NCBI GenBank assembly: GCA_025456145.1 | Contig: JALOLD010000007.1 | Coordinates: 51,540 to 115,539, forward strand | From: Thermoanaerobaculales bacterium | GTDB taxonomy: Bacteria; Acidobacteriota; Thermoanaerobaculia; Thermoanaerobaculales; Sulfomarinibacteraceae | Length of the DNA: 64,000 bases | Direction of reading: 5' to 3' | Part shown: positions 7,573 to 15,354 of the stretch, piece by piece | Layout: every line of letters begins with the position of its first letter | Numbering within the stretch: position 1 is the stretch's first letter | The notes under the pieces: generated by a model | Databases searched by the model: none | Told to the model about the DNA's origin: nothing | Seen by the model: only the letters and a program-made list of their open reading frames with translations | Position numbers and translations under genes: made by a program

Positions 7573-10359
7573 CTATCCCACGACGAGGAAGAGCACCGCG
7601 ACCGCGTACCCGGCGAAGGCGAGCGGGAGAAGGCGGCGGCCGATGCGGGTCCACACCGTGGAGTGCCGGAAGTCGATCTGGCGGAGGGTGACCAACGCGA
7701 GGGCCAGGCCGAGGAGCACGGTCAGCACCTGGAGCGCGGTGAGCAGGCTGAACTCGAGGGTCGGCCAGGCCTGGAACCACGACGGCGGGTCGATGGTCAC
7801 CCGCGCCTGGTCGAGGAAGGCGACGTTGGCGAGCTGGCCGGTCATCAAGGCCGCCCAGCCGAGGATCATCAGCGCCATGACGATCTCGACCACGATTTCG
7901 GTCCGCCGGGGGCTTGCCGCGAGCGCCATGATGAGGTGGTGGGCCGCGACCCCGACCGCCAGCACGAAGACCGTCAGCAGGGTGAAGCGGGCCGGCCCGG
8001 CCAGGGCGTCGACCGATCGGGCGGCGACCCAGGCGAGGGCGAGCAGGGTGACGGTGAGGGCGAACATCGCGAGGTCCGCGGCGCTCGAGTCGAGCCGCCA
8101 CGCCGCCGCCAGCGGCGGCCGAAGCTCGAGGTGGGCCGAGTGGTGCGGGCAGGTGTGGAGGCAGTCGAGGCAGAGCTTGCAGCGGTAGGCCTGCTTGCCC
8201 TCGAGGGGGTGGTGGAAGACCGGGCAGCCCGGGCGCTCTGCGTCGCCCTTGTAGCAGGCGTGGCTGGTGCACGACGAGGCGCAGACCGCCGGCCTCGCGA
8301 CGAGCTGGAGCGGCGACGCTGGGGCGAGCGCGGTGCCCAGGCGGCCGAGCGGGCAGAGGTGGCGGCACCAGACCTCGCGCTTGAACAGCACGCCGAAGAG
8401 CACCGCGAGCACGATGAGCGAGACCAGCAGCAGCCCCGAGGCGACGGGGTTGGCGAGCGAGTCGAGCACCCGCTCGACCCAGACGATGGCGGCAAAGCCG
8501 ACGATCGCGAGCCACGGCCCGTGCCGGACCACCCAACCGGGCGGCGGGAGGTCGCCGCTGCGCGCCCGTTTGGCGAGCCGCGCCGAGACCGACAACGGAC
8601 AGATCGTGCACCACACCGGGCCGGCGAGGAAGAACAGCGCGAACACCGCCGGCTCCCAGACCGACCAGATGAGGCTGTTGGCGATGTTGCCCGCCTGGCT
8701 CGCCGGAAAGGCGAGGCACAGGACGATGACCGAGACGAACCCGGCCAGGGTCGCCACCCGAAGCGCGGTCAGACCTCCCCCTTCGACGAGCCGGCGAATG
8801 AGCGGCGTTCCGGTGACGTCGACGCCGGGTGGCAGCGCGTCGTCGCCGACCCCGCCGAAGATGTGCTCGGCGCGGATCTCCGGTCCGTCGGCGACCCGGA
8901 CCGCGAGGTCGATCACGTCGCGCAGCTCGGCGACGTTGCGACGCCGGTAGCGCAACGACAGCAGGGCCTGCCGGGCGCCCTCGGTGATCGCCGGCGGGTC
9001 GGCGCCGTGCCGCCGGAGGAACTCCTCGGCGAGGGGCATGATGTCCTTGGGCCGCTGGACGAGCGGCTGGAGCTCGATGACCTCGTCACAGCCCTCGGCG
9101 ATCGCCGGCGCGAGGCCGTTGTGCCCCTCGGCGGGAGGCGCGGCGGAGCGGGCGGTCAGCACGATGCGCGTGTCGGGGAAGGCGCGTGGCACACGGCTGC
9201 GGCTGCGCCTCAGATAGCTGCCGATGAGCTGCTGGACCGGCGACGGCAGCTGGTCGGCGCCGCGCAGCACGAGCGTGCCGCCGTGGGCGACGTGGATGCC
9301 CCCGCTCCCGTGGTCGCCGCCCGGGAGGCTGCCGCCGAGGTCCTCGCCGAGAATCAGCTCGGCCGCCCTGCCCGGGGCGAGATCGCGGCAGTTGACCGCG
9401 ATGAGCGGGCCCGAGCCACGCCCCGACCGGTCGTGGATGAGCCGGGCCACGAGGGTCTTGCCGGTTCCGTCCTCGCCGAGGACCAGGACCGGGGTATCGG
9501 TCGCGGCCACGCTGTCGATCCGCTTGTCGACCGACCTCGATCGGGCAGCGGCGGCGATCAGCCTGTCCGGGTCGTTGTCGCCCTGGACGAGCCGCGCGAT
9601 GACCTCCCTGCCGCGCAGCGAGTCGAGGGCGTCGGCGGTCGCCTTGTGGACGTTGCGGGCGATTCCTCCGAGCATCTTCTTGCGCAGCGATGCCGACTCC
9701 GCGAGCGCGGTCGGCAACGCCGAGGCGGGGTAGCGGAGCAGCCGGACGTCGGTGACCGCGATCGAGTCGACCGGCGCACCCTCCTTGGAGAGCACCGACT
9801 CGGCGCCGAAGATCCCGCCCTCGCCGATCCGGGCGAGCGGCGGCCGCCGGGTGTCGCCTCCCCCGAGGGTGAGCTCGACCACGCCCTCGATGACGACGTA
9901 GAAGTGCTCCTGCTTCTCGCCGCGCCTGATCACCACCTCGTCGGCCGCGAAGCAGACCTCCTCGCCGGCCGATCTGAGGAAGCCGACGGTGGCCGGCCCG
10001 AGCAGCACCGACTCGCCCGAGCTCAGGGCCTCGTCCGGTCGGCGCGGCGTCGCGTGCGCCGTCACCACCGGCTCGAGGGTCATCCGCAGGCCGCCGATCT
10101 TGACCCGCGCCCGGCCTTCGACATGCACCGGGCTCTCGAGGCGGACGCCGTCGACCGAGGTTCCGTTGGTCGAGCCGAGATCCTCGATCGTCACGCCCGA
10201 GGCGCTCGCCTCGAAGCGGGCGTGGCGGCGCGAGACGGTCGGTTCGATCACGACGAGATCGGCGTCGGTCGAGCTGCCCAGGATGTGGACTCCGCTGCCG
10301 AAGCGGAGCTCCGGCGCGCCGTCGTCGTCGTCCGATCTCAGCCGCCAGCTCGTGGTCAT
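7573..10359 (-). CDS. FHA / cyclic-nucleotide-binding / degenerate AAA+ / NapH-like Fe-S membrane fusion protein
   Basis: A 928-residue multi-module protein. Residues about 18-100 form an FHA domain (SRRHA at 43-47, STNGT) that would bind phosphothreonine. Residues 125-240 form a CRP-type cyclic-nucleotide-binding fold. Residues 285-510 resemble the AAA+ domain of NtrC-type activators, with Walker A GEDGTGKT at 295-302; however, the GAFTGA loop is absent and Walker B is altered (TLVLRGAD), so sigma-54 activation is unlikely. From about 530 to 928 there are several membrane helices with cysteine pairs C584/C587 (WCTICP) and C665/C669 (CRHLCP), then C693, C697, C702, C712 and a CxxCxxCxxxCP cluster at 727-737, like the NapH/NosR/RdxA polyferredoxin family. 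It probably couples a signal or phosphoprotein to membrane electron transfer. The ATG overlaps the stop of a 20-codon upstream frame. Confidence 0.85.
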   Translation of the reverse strand: MTTSWRLRSDDDDGAPELRFGSGVHILGSSTDADLVVIEPTVSRRHARFEASASGVTIEDLGSTNGTSVDGVRLESPVHVEGRARVKIGGLRMTLEPVVTAHATPRRPDEALSSGESVLLGPATVGFLRSAGEEVCFAADEVVIRRGEKQEHFYVVIEGVVELTLGGGDTRRPPLARIGEGGIFGAESVLSKEGAPVDSIAVTDVRLLRYPASALPTALAESASLRKKMLGGIARNVHKATADALDSLRGREVIARLVQGDNDPDRLIAAAARSRSVDKRIDSVAATDTPVLVLGEDGTGKTLVARLIHDRSGRGSGPLIAVNCRDLAPGRAAELILGEDLGGSLPGGDHGSGGIHVAHGGTLVLRGADQLPSPVQQLIGSYLRRSRSRVPRAFPDTRIVLTARSAAPPAEGHNGLAPAIAEGCDEVIELQPLVQRPKDIMPLAEEFLRRHGADPPAITEGARQALLSLRYRRRNVAELRDVIDLAVRVADGPEIRAEHIFGGVGDDALPPGVDVTGTPLIRRLVEGGGLTALRVATLAGFVSVIVLCLAFPASQAGNIANSLIWSVWEPAVFALFFLAGPVWCTICPLSVSARLAKRARSGDLPPPGWVVRHGPWLAIVGFAAIVWVERVLDSLANPVASGLLLVSLIVLAVLFGVLFKREVWCRHLCPLGRLGTALAPASPLQLVARPAVCASSCTSHACYKGDAERPGCPVFHHPLEGKQAYRCKLCLDCLHTCPHHSAHLELRPPLAAAWRLDSSAADLAMFALTVTLLALAWVAARSVDALAGPARFTLLTVFVLAVGVAAHHLIMALAASPRRTEIVVEIVMALMILGWAALMTGQLANVAFLDQARVTIDPPSWFQAWPTLEFSLLTALQVLTVLLGLALALVTLRQIDFRHSTVWTRIGRRLLPLAFAGYAVAVLFLVVG

Positions 10360-10418
10360 CGGGCGAGCCCGTCCCCAGCGACGGGGGTCACCGCTCCGAC
10401 GGTCGTCGTGAAACGCAT
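10356..10418 (-). CDS. Putative 20-residue leader peptide overlapping the FHA fusion gene
   Basis: A short frame starting at an ATG preceded by GGAGCAGGTG and ending in a TGA that overlaps the next ATG (ATGA). The peptide begins MRFTTTVGAV and has no recognisable domain. Its position 20 nt after a TACAAT box suggests that it, rather than the long gene, carries the first ribosome-binding site, so the long gene may be translated by coupling. It may be only a chance frame. Confidence 0.35.
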   Translation of the reverse strand: MRFTTTVGAVTPVAGDGLAR

Positions 10419-10437
10419 CACCTGCTCCGGTTGGTCG

Positions 10438-10443
10438 ATTGTA
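10438..10443 (-). promoter_or_regulatory. Candidate -10 box upstream of the FHA fusion gene
   Basis: TACAAT read on the minus strand, 19 nt upstream of the leader ATG. No convincing -35 was found. It would give a short leader that contains the GGAGCAGG ribosome-binding site. Confidence 0.4.
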
Positions 10444-10533
10444 CCGGAATCCGGAGCGCCGCGGCTCGATCGGCTCGACTTCGGCAGGGTATCGAGACGG
10501 CGATCCAGTGTCGCCCGGCGGCTCGTTCCCCGA

Positions 10534-11769
10534 TCAGCCGACCCGCCGCTCCACCGCCTCGAGGGTCGGCTCGACCGGTACCAGGGGCGGCAGGGCCCGC
10601 CGAGCCGCAGCGACGTCCTTGAGGCCGGTTCCGGTGACCATGAGCACGATCCGCTCGTCACGATCCAGGAGACCTTCGGCGAGCGCGGCCTCGAGCCCGG
10701 CCAGCGCCGCGGCCGCCGCCGGCTCGGCGAAGACCCCGGTGAGGCGGGCGAGCCTGGGGATGGCGGCGAGGATCGCCTCGTCGGTCACGACCACCCCGGC
10801 TCCGCCCGCGGCGCGGACCTCGCGCAGGCAGTGCACCGCGTTTCTCGGCGCCGCGACCACCAGGCTGTCGGCGACGCTGGTCGCTCCGGGAACCGGCGTG
10901 ATCGAAGCCGCTCCGGTGCGCAGTGCCGTCGCGATCGCCGCCGAGCCCGCCGGCTGGACGACGATGAGCCTTGGTCGGCGTTCGATGATGCCGCCCCGCT
11001 CGAGATCGGCGAAGCCCTTGGCGAGGCCGCCGGCGATGACCCCGTCGCCGGTCGGCACGATCACCGCGTCGGGCGCCTCGGGCGCCAGCGCGGCCGCGAT
11101 CTCGAGCGCCGCGGTCTTCTTGCCCTCGATGGTGAAGGGGTTGTAGGCGGTGCTCCGGTTGTACCAGCCGAAGCGCGAGCAGGCCGCCAGGGAGAGCTCG
11201 AAGGCGTCGTCGTAGGTGCCCTCGACCGGCAGCACCACCGCGCCGTAGCTCGCCATCTGGACGAGCTTGGCGGGCGGGGCCGAGGCCGGGACGAAGACGA
11301 CCGCGCGCAGCCCGGCGGAGGCGGCGAGGGCTGCGAGCGCGGTGGCGGCGTTGCCGGTCGACGCGGTGGCCACGGTGTCGAGGCCGTGCTCGACCGCCTT
11401 GGCGACGACCAGCTGCGACGCCCGGTCCTTGGTCGAGCCGGAGGGGTTGCGAGTGTCGTCCTTGAGCCAGAGCCGGGGCGCGGCGAGCTCCCGCCGGAGC
11501 GCTGGTGGCGCGAGCAGCGGCGTACCGCCGACCGGCAGGGGGGGCAGCAGCTCCGGGTCGTCGAGGGGCAGAAAGCCGGTCAGGAACCCGGGAGACCCCG
11601 CCGGCGCCTCGGGCCAGGCGGTCGGCAGGGAGTCGATGACCACCTCGAGCACCCCGCGGGTGACCCCGCCGGGCTCCTGCTTCCTCGAGCACTCGGGGCA
11701 GACGTAGAGCACCGCTTGTCCGTCGTGGACCGAGCCGCACTCGACGCAGCGAAGGTGATGGGTCGCCAC
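10534..11769 (-). CDS. thrC: Threonine synthase
   Basis: A PLP-dependent fold-type-II enzyme that converts O-phosphohomoserine to threonine. It is 411 residues from a GTG that follows TACAAT by exactly 6 nt, which suggests a leaderless message. An N-terminal zinc-ribbon-like segment (RCVECG ... CPEC) is followed by the PLP-lysine motif NPSGSTKDRAS and a phosphate-binding STGNAATALAAL segment. Together these match archaeal/actinobacterial-type threonine synthases (family close to cysteine synthase). It stands alone, with no other threonine genes nearby. A related PLP ammonia-lyase is a less likely alternative. Confidence 0.88.
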   Translation of the reverse strand: MATHHLRCVECGSVHDGQAVLYVCPECSRKQEPGGVTRGVLEVVIDSLPTAWPEAPAGSPGFLTGFLPLDDPELLPPLPVGGTPLLAPPALRRELAAPRLWLKDDTRNPSGSTKDRASQLVVAKAVEHGLDTVATASTGNAATALAALAASAGLRAVVFVPASAPPAKLVQMASYGAVVLPVEGTYDDAFELSLAACSRFGWYNRSTAYNPFTIEGKKTAALEIAAALAPEAPDAVIVPTGDGVIAGGLAKGFADLERGGIIERRPRLIVVQPAGSAAIATALRTGAASITPVPGATSVADSLVVAAPRNAVHCLREVRAAGGAGVVVTDEAILAAIPRLARLTGVFAEPAAAAALAGLEAALAEGLLDRDERIVLMVTGTGLKDVAAARRALPPLVPVEPTLEAVERRVG

Positions 11770-11775
11770 GCGACG

Positions 11776-11781
11776 ATTGTA
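11776..11781 (-). promoter_or_regulatory. -10 box of thrC, leaderless spacing
   Basis: TACAAT on the minus strand, separated by 6 nt (CGTCGC) from the GTG at 11769. A -10 hexamer normally ends 6 nt before +1, so the transcript would begin at the start codon. Confidence 0.55.
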
Positions 11782-11827
11782 GCGGTCACGCGCCCGGCGG
11801 CGGCACAACGGGACGGCGCGCCGCCGG

Positions 11828-12739
11828 TCAGTACCTCGCCGGGACGTATCGGAAGGGGTGCTCCGTCGGCCGGTAGTCGCCCCGCTTCTGGCGCTTCGGG
11901 AAGGTGATCGGCTGGCGCGGCACCTCCTCGTAGGGGATCAGACTGAGGAGGTGCGAGATGCAGTTGAGCCGCGCCCGGCGCTGGTCGTTGGACGGCACGA
12001 CGTACCACGGGCTCTCCGGGGTGTCGGTGGCCTCGAACATCGCGTCGCGGGCCCGCGAGTAGTCGTACCAGCGGGCCTGGGCCTCGAGGTCCATCGGGCT
12101 GAGCTTCCAGATCTTGCGCGGGTCGGTGTCGCGCTCCTCGAAGCGCTTCGCCTGCTCCTCCATGTCGACCTCGAGCCAGTACTTGACGAGGGTGACCCCG
12201 GAGTGGACGATCGCGCGCTCGATCGTCGGGGTGATCTTGAGGAACTCCTCGACCTGTCGCTCGGTCGCGAAGCCCATCACCCGCTCGACCCCGGCCCGGT
12301 TGTACCAGCTGCGGTCGAAGAGCACGACCTCGCCGGCGGCCGGCAGGTGGGGGAGATAGCGCTGGTAGTACATCTGGGACTTCTCGCGCTCGGTCGGCGC
12401 GGCCAGCGCGACGACCCGGAAGACCCGCGGGCTGACCCGCTCGGTGATCCGCTTGATGACGCCCCCCTTGCCGGCGGTGTCCCGACCCTCGAACAGGACG
12501 CAGATCTTGGCGCCGCTCGCCTTGACCCACTCCTGCATCTTGACCAGCTCGACCTGGAGCGGCTCGAGGGCCTCCTCGAACTCCCGGCGCCGCATCTTGG
12601 GCGGCGGCCCGGCCTCGCCGGCCGGCCGCTTCGTCGAGCGGGCCTTCCCGGCGTCCGGCACGCCCGACCGGCGACTGGCCCTCACCTCACGCTCGTCACC
12701 GCGCTTTGCCTGCTTCTTCTTCCCCTTGCCCTTCGCCAT
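11828..12739 (-). CDS. ppk2: PPK2-family polyphosphate kinase
   Basis: A 303-residue enzyme of the PPK2 family, which phosphorylates nucleoside di- or monophosphates using polyphosphate. The Walker A motif FEGRDTAGKGG and the Walker B/lid motif LFDRSWYNRAGVE are both clear, and the C-terminal YEEVP...FPKRQKRGDYRP region fits the family. The N-terminal 60 residues are lysine/arginine rich and variable. The ATG at 12739 is chosen because AGGGAGGGG lies just upstream; a longer frame reaches a TTG at 13006 but lacks a good ribosome-binding site. Substrate class (ADP or GDP versus AMP) cannot be set from the sequence alone. Confidence 0.9.
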   Translation of the reverse strand: MAKGKGKKKQAKRGDEREVRASRRSGVPDAGKARSTKRPAGEAGPPPKMRRREFEEALEPLQVELVKMQEWVKASGAKICVLFEGRDTAGKGGVIKRITERVSPRVFRVVALAAPTEREKSQMYYQRYLPHLPAAGEVVLFDRSWYNRAGVERVMGFATERQVEEFLKITPTIERAIVHSGVTLVKYWLEVDMEEQAKRFEERDTDPRKIWKLSPMDLEAQARWYDYSRARDAMFEATDTPESPWYVVPSNDQRRARLNCISHLLSLIPYEEVPRQPITFPKRQKRGDYRPTEHPFRYVPARY

Positions 12740-13219
12740 GGCCCCTCCCTTCGTTCGCCCCCGTGGTGGCGCTGACTCGAACCGACCCTGGGTCGTTCCT
12801 CGAAGGAGCGCCGCCATCCCCGTGATCCTCCCGGCCCGACCGCTCCCGGTGCCGTCGACCCACACCTCCGACTCACGGTCTCGATCGCGGGGTTCCTGGT
12901 CGATTCTACCCTCCGGTCGGCAATCCGGCGAGCCGTGGTTTCGTGTCGGGGGTGGGTGCGGGGCGGGTACCGCCGGGGAGGGACCGCGGCCCGCCGGACC
13001 GGACAACGAGGCGGGGGCCGATACGGCAGCCGGGGAACCGCCTCACACTGACAACGGTCGGCCGAGACCCCCGAGGTGACCGGATCGGGAACCTTGACCT
13101 GCGTGGTAGAATCGCCTCACGTGGTAAGTGACCACGGCCTTGTGCCGGAATTCACGTACCACGTCGGGGTGGAACGAGTCGAGGTTCGAGAGAGGAGCCG
13201 AGAGCGGCCGGGGGCCTTC
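12740..13219. other. 480-nt divergent intergenic region
   Basis: No convincing gene here. Each strand carries a GGTAGAATCG-type -10 candidate: TAGAAT at 12908-12903 on minus (for ppk2, leader about 160 nt) and TAGAAT at 13107-13112 on plus (for the kinase, leader about 100 nt). Neither has a good -35. The kinase frame stays open back to a GTG at 13076. Confidence 0.5.
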
Positions 13220-15283
13220 GTGACGCCCGTGACGCGCGACACTACCATCCTCCTCGTCGACGACGAGGCGCGATTCCTGGCCACCACGCGGAAGCTCCTC
13301 GAGCGCCGGGGCTATCGGGTCGCCACCGCGGCCAGCGGCACCGAGGCGCTCGACCTGCTCGAGCGGATCTACGTCCAGGTCGTGGTCCTCGACGTCAAGA
13401 TGCCCGGCCTCGACGGCATCGCCACCCTCGAGGAGATCAAGCGCCGTTTCCCCCTCATCGAGGTCATCATGCTCACCGGCCACGGCACCATCGACTCGGC
13501 CGTGGAGGGCGTCAAGCTGGGGGCCTCCGACTACCTGGTCAAGCCCGCCGACGTCGATCTGATCTCCGCGAAGATCGAGGACGCTCTCGCCCGCCGTAGC
13601 GTCATCCGGTCGCAGGTCGAGGGCCGGCAGAGGCGGTTCCGGGACCTCAAGATCCGGCTCGCCGTCGGCCTTCTCGCTGCCTTCACGCTGCCCTACGCCG
13701 CGTTCTTCGCGTTCTTCCAGTACCAGTTCGCCGGGACGCTCAAGAGCTCAGGCCGGGTCGGCCTCGAAGCCCTCGCCAACAGCCAGAAGAACACCATCGA
13801 CCTGTTCCTCCAGGAGCGGGTCATGAACATCTTCAGCCTGTTCCACGACCGGGATTTCCGATCGCCGCCCTCCCAGGAGCGGATGGACCGCTATCTCCAC
13901 AGCCTGCGCCAGCAGAACGACGCGTTCACCGACGTCGGCTTCCTCAACGGCGACGGCATCCAGACGGGCTACGCCGGTCTGTACCCCGATCTCCTGGGCA
14001 AGGACTACAGCCAAGAGGAGTGGTTCGTGCTCCTGATGAGCCAGGACCAGGACTACTTCATCAGCGACGTCTACCTGGGCTTCCGGAACAAGCCCCACTT
14101 CACCATCGCCGTCAAGCAGACGTTCGACGACGGCACTTGGGTCTTTCGGTCGACCCTGGATCCCGACAAGTTCTACATGTTCCTGAGGTCGATCGGCCGT
14201 GGCAAGTCGGTGGAGTCCACCATCGTCAACCGTGACGGTCGCTTCCAGGTGGTCGACCCGGATCGCGGCGAGCTCCTCGGAAGCAGCGACTTCGTGCCGC
14301 CCCAGGAGGAGCCGAGCGGTGTTCGGGAGGTGGGCCGCGATGGGGAGAGGTTCCTCGTCGGCCACGCCTGGCTCCGGGAGGCGCCCTGGGCGCTGGTCGT
14401 GCGGCAGGCATTCAGCGTCGCCCATGCCGACATGTACCAAAGCCGCCGGGTGATGACCTTGACCCTGGTGGTCCTGTTCGTCGTGATCGCGACCTGCATC
14501 TGGTTCGCCAACAGCTTCCTCATCGACCGATTCAAGGAGAGTGCCGAGAAGAGCGAGGAGCTGCGGTTACAGCTCTTCCATGCTTCGAAGCTCGCCTCGG
14601 TGGGCGAGCTCGCCACCGGTGTGGCGCACGAGATCAACAACCCGTTGGCCGTGATCGTGGCGGCGAGCGGGGTGATCCGGGACCTCTTCAACCCGGAGTT
14701 CGGCCTCGATCCGGCGCCGGATGCGGTGCTCAAGGAGGTCGACAACATCGACTCCGCGGTGTTCAGGGCGCGGACCATCACCCGGCAGCTCCTGGACTAC
14801 GGCCGGAAGTACGAGCCGACCCTGGAGCCGTGCAACGTCAACCTGATTCTCGACGAGGTCATCGGGGGGTTGAAGGAGCGGGAGTTCGCCGTCGAGGGCA
14901 TCGAGATCGTCCGGGACTACGACCCGGGGCTGCCCGACATCCTGCTCGACCACGACAAGATCCGGCAGGTGTTCCTCAACCTGATCAACAACGCCGGCGA
15001 CGCCATGCCGGCGGGCGGGACGGTCACCGTGGCCACCCGCCGCCAGGGCGACACCGTCAGGATCTCGGTCAAGGACACCGGGACCGGGATTCCCGCCGAC
15101 ACGATGGACCAGATTTTCAACCCGTTCTTCACCACGAAGGAGGTCGGGAAGGGTACCGGGCTCGGCCTGAGCGTCTCTCTGAACATCGTCGAGTCACTCG
15201 ACGGGACGATCGAGGTCCAGTCCATCGAAGGGGCCGGGAGCGTGTTCACGGTGATGCTCCCGGTCCAGCGGTCTACCCAGTGA
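13220..15283 (+). CDS. Membrane sensor histidine kinase with N-terminal receiver and Cache domain
   Basis: A 687-residue hybrid kinase counted from the GTG at 13220; the frame stays open to a GTG at 13076, but the extra 48 residues do not look like part of the receiver. The order is unusual: receiver first (acid pocket VDDE, phospho-acceptor Asp58 in VVLDVKMPG, Thr86, Lys108), membrane helix at about 147-166, extracytoplasmic Cache-like sensor, second helix at about 409-428, HisKA with His470 in GVAHEINNPL, then HATPase_c (N box LINNAGDAM, G boxes DTGTGIP and GTGLGLS). All catalytic residues are present. It is the first gene of a same-strand trio with a receiver-permease and a free receiver. 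It probably senses a small ligand outside the cell, perhaps the permease substrate, and phosphorylates the downstream receivers. Confidence 0.88.
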   Translation: MTPVTRDTTILLVDDEARFLATTRKLLERRGYRVATAASGTEALDLLERIYVQVVVLDVKMPGLDGIATLEEIKRRFPLIEVIMLTGHGTIDSAVEGVKLGASDYLVKPADVDLISAKIEDALARRSVIRSQVEGRQRRFRDLKIRLAVGLLAAFTLPYAAFFAFFQYQFAGTLKSSGRVGLEALANSQKNTIDLFLQERVMNIFSLFHDRDFRSPPSQERMDRYLHSLRQQNDAFTDVGFLNGDGIQTGYAGLYPDLLGKDYSQEEWFVLLMSQDQDYFISDVYLGFRNKPHFTIAVKQTFDDGTWVFRSTLDPDKFYMFLRSIGRGKSVESTIVNRDGRFQVVDPDRGELLGSSDFVPPQEEPSGVREVGRDGERFLVGHAWLREAPWALVVRQAFSVAHADMYQSRRVMTLTLVVLFVVIATCIWFANSFLIDRFKESAEKSEELRLQLFHASKLASVGELATGVAHEINNPLAVIVAASGVIRDLFNPEFGLDPAPDAVLKEVDNIDSAVFRARTITRQLLDYGRKYEPTLEPCNVNLILDEVIGGLKEREFAVEGIEIVRDYDPGLPDILLDHDKIRQVFLNLINNAGDAMPAGGTVTVATRRQGDTVRISVKDTGTGIPADTMDQIFNPFFTTKEVGKGTGLGLSVSLNIVESLDGTIEVQSIEGAGSVFTVMLPVQRSTQ

Positions 15284-15354
15284 CACAGCCATGAGAGTGA
15301 TCGCCGGACGATCGGGTCGTTTGCCTTTTGTCATGACCCTAGGGAGGGGGAGCC

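Noticed and set aside
7573..10359. Sigma-54-dependent transcriptional activator
   Set aside because: No GAFTGA loop, altered Walker B, and no C-terminal DNA-binding helix; the C-terminal half is a membrane Fe-S module.
7567..11907. Very long open frame antisense to the Fe-S fusion and thrC
   Set aside because: Charged low-complexity peptide with no motif; typical of antisense frames in GC-rich DNA, and it spans two well-supported genes.
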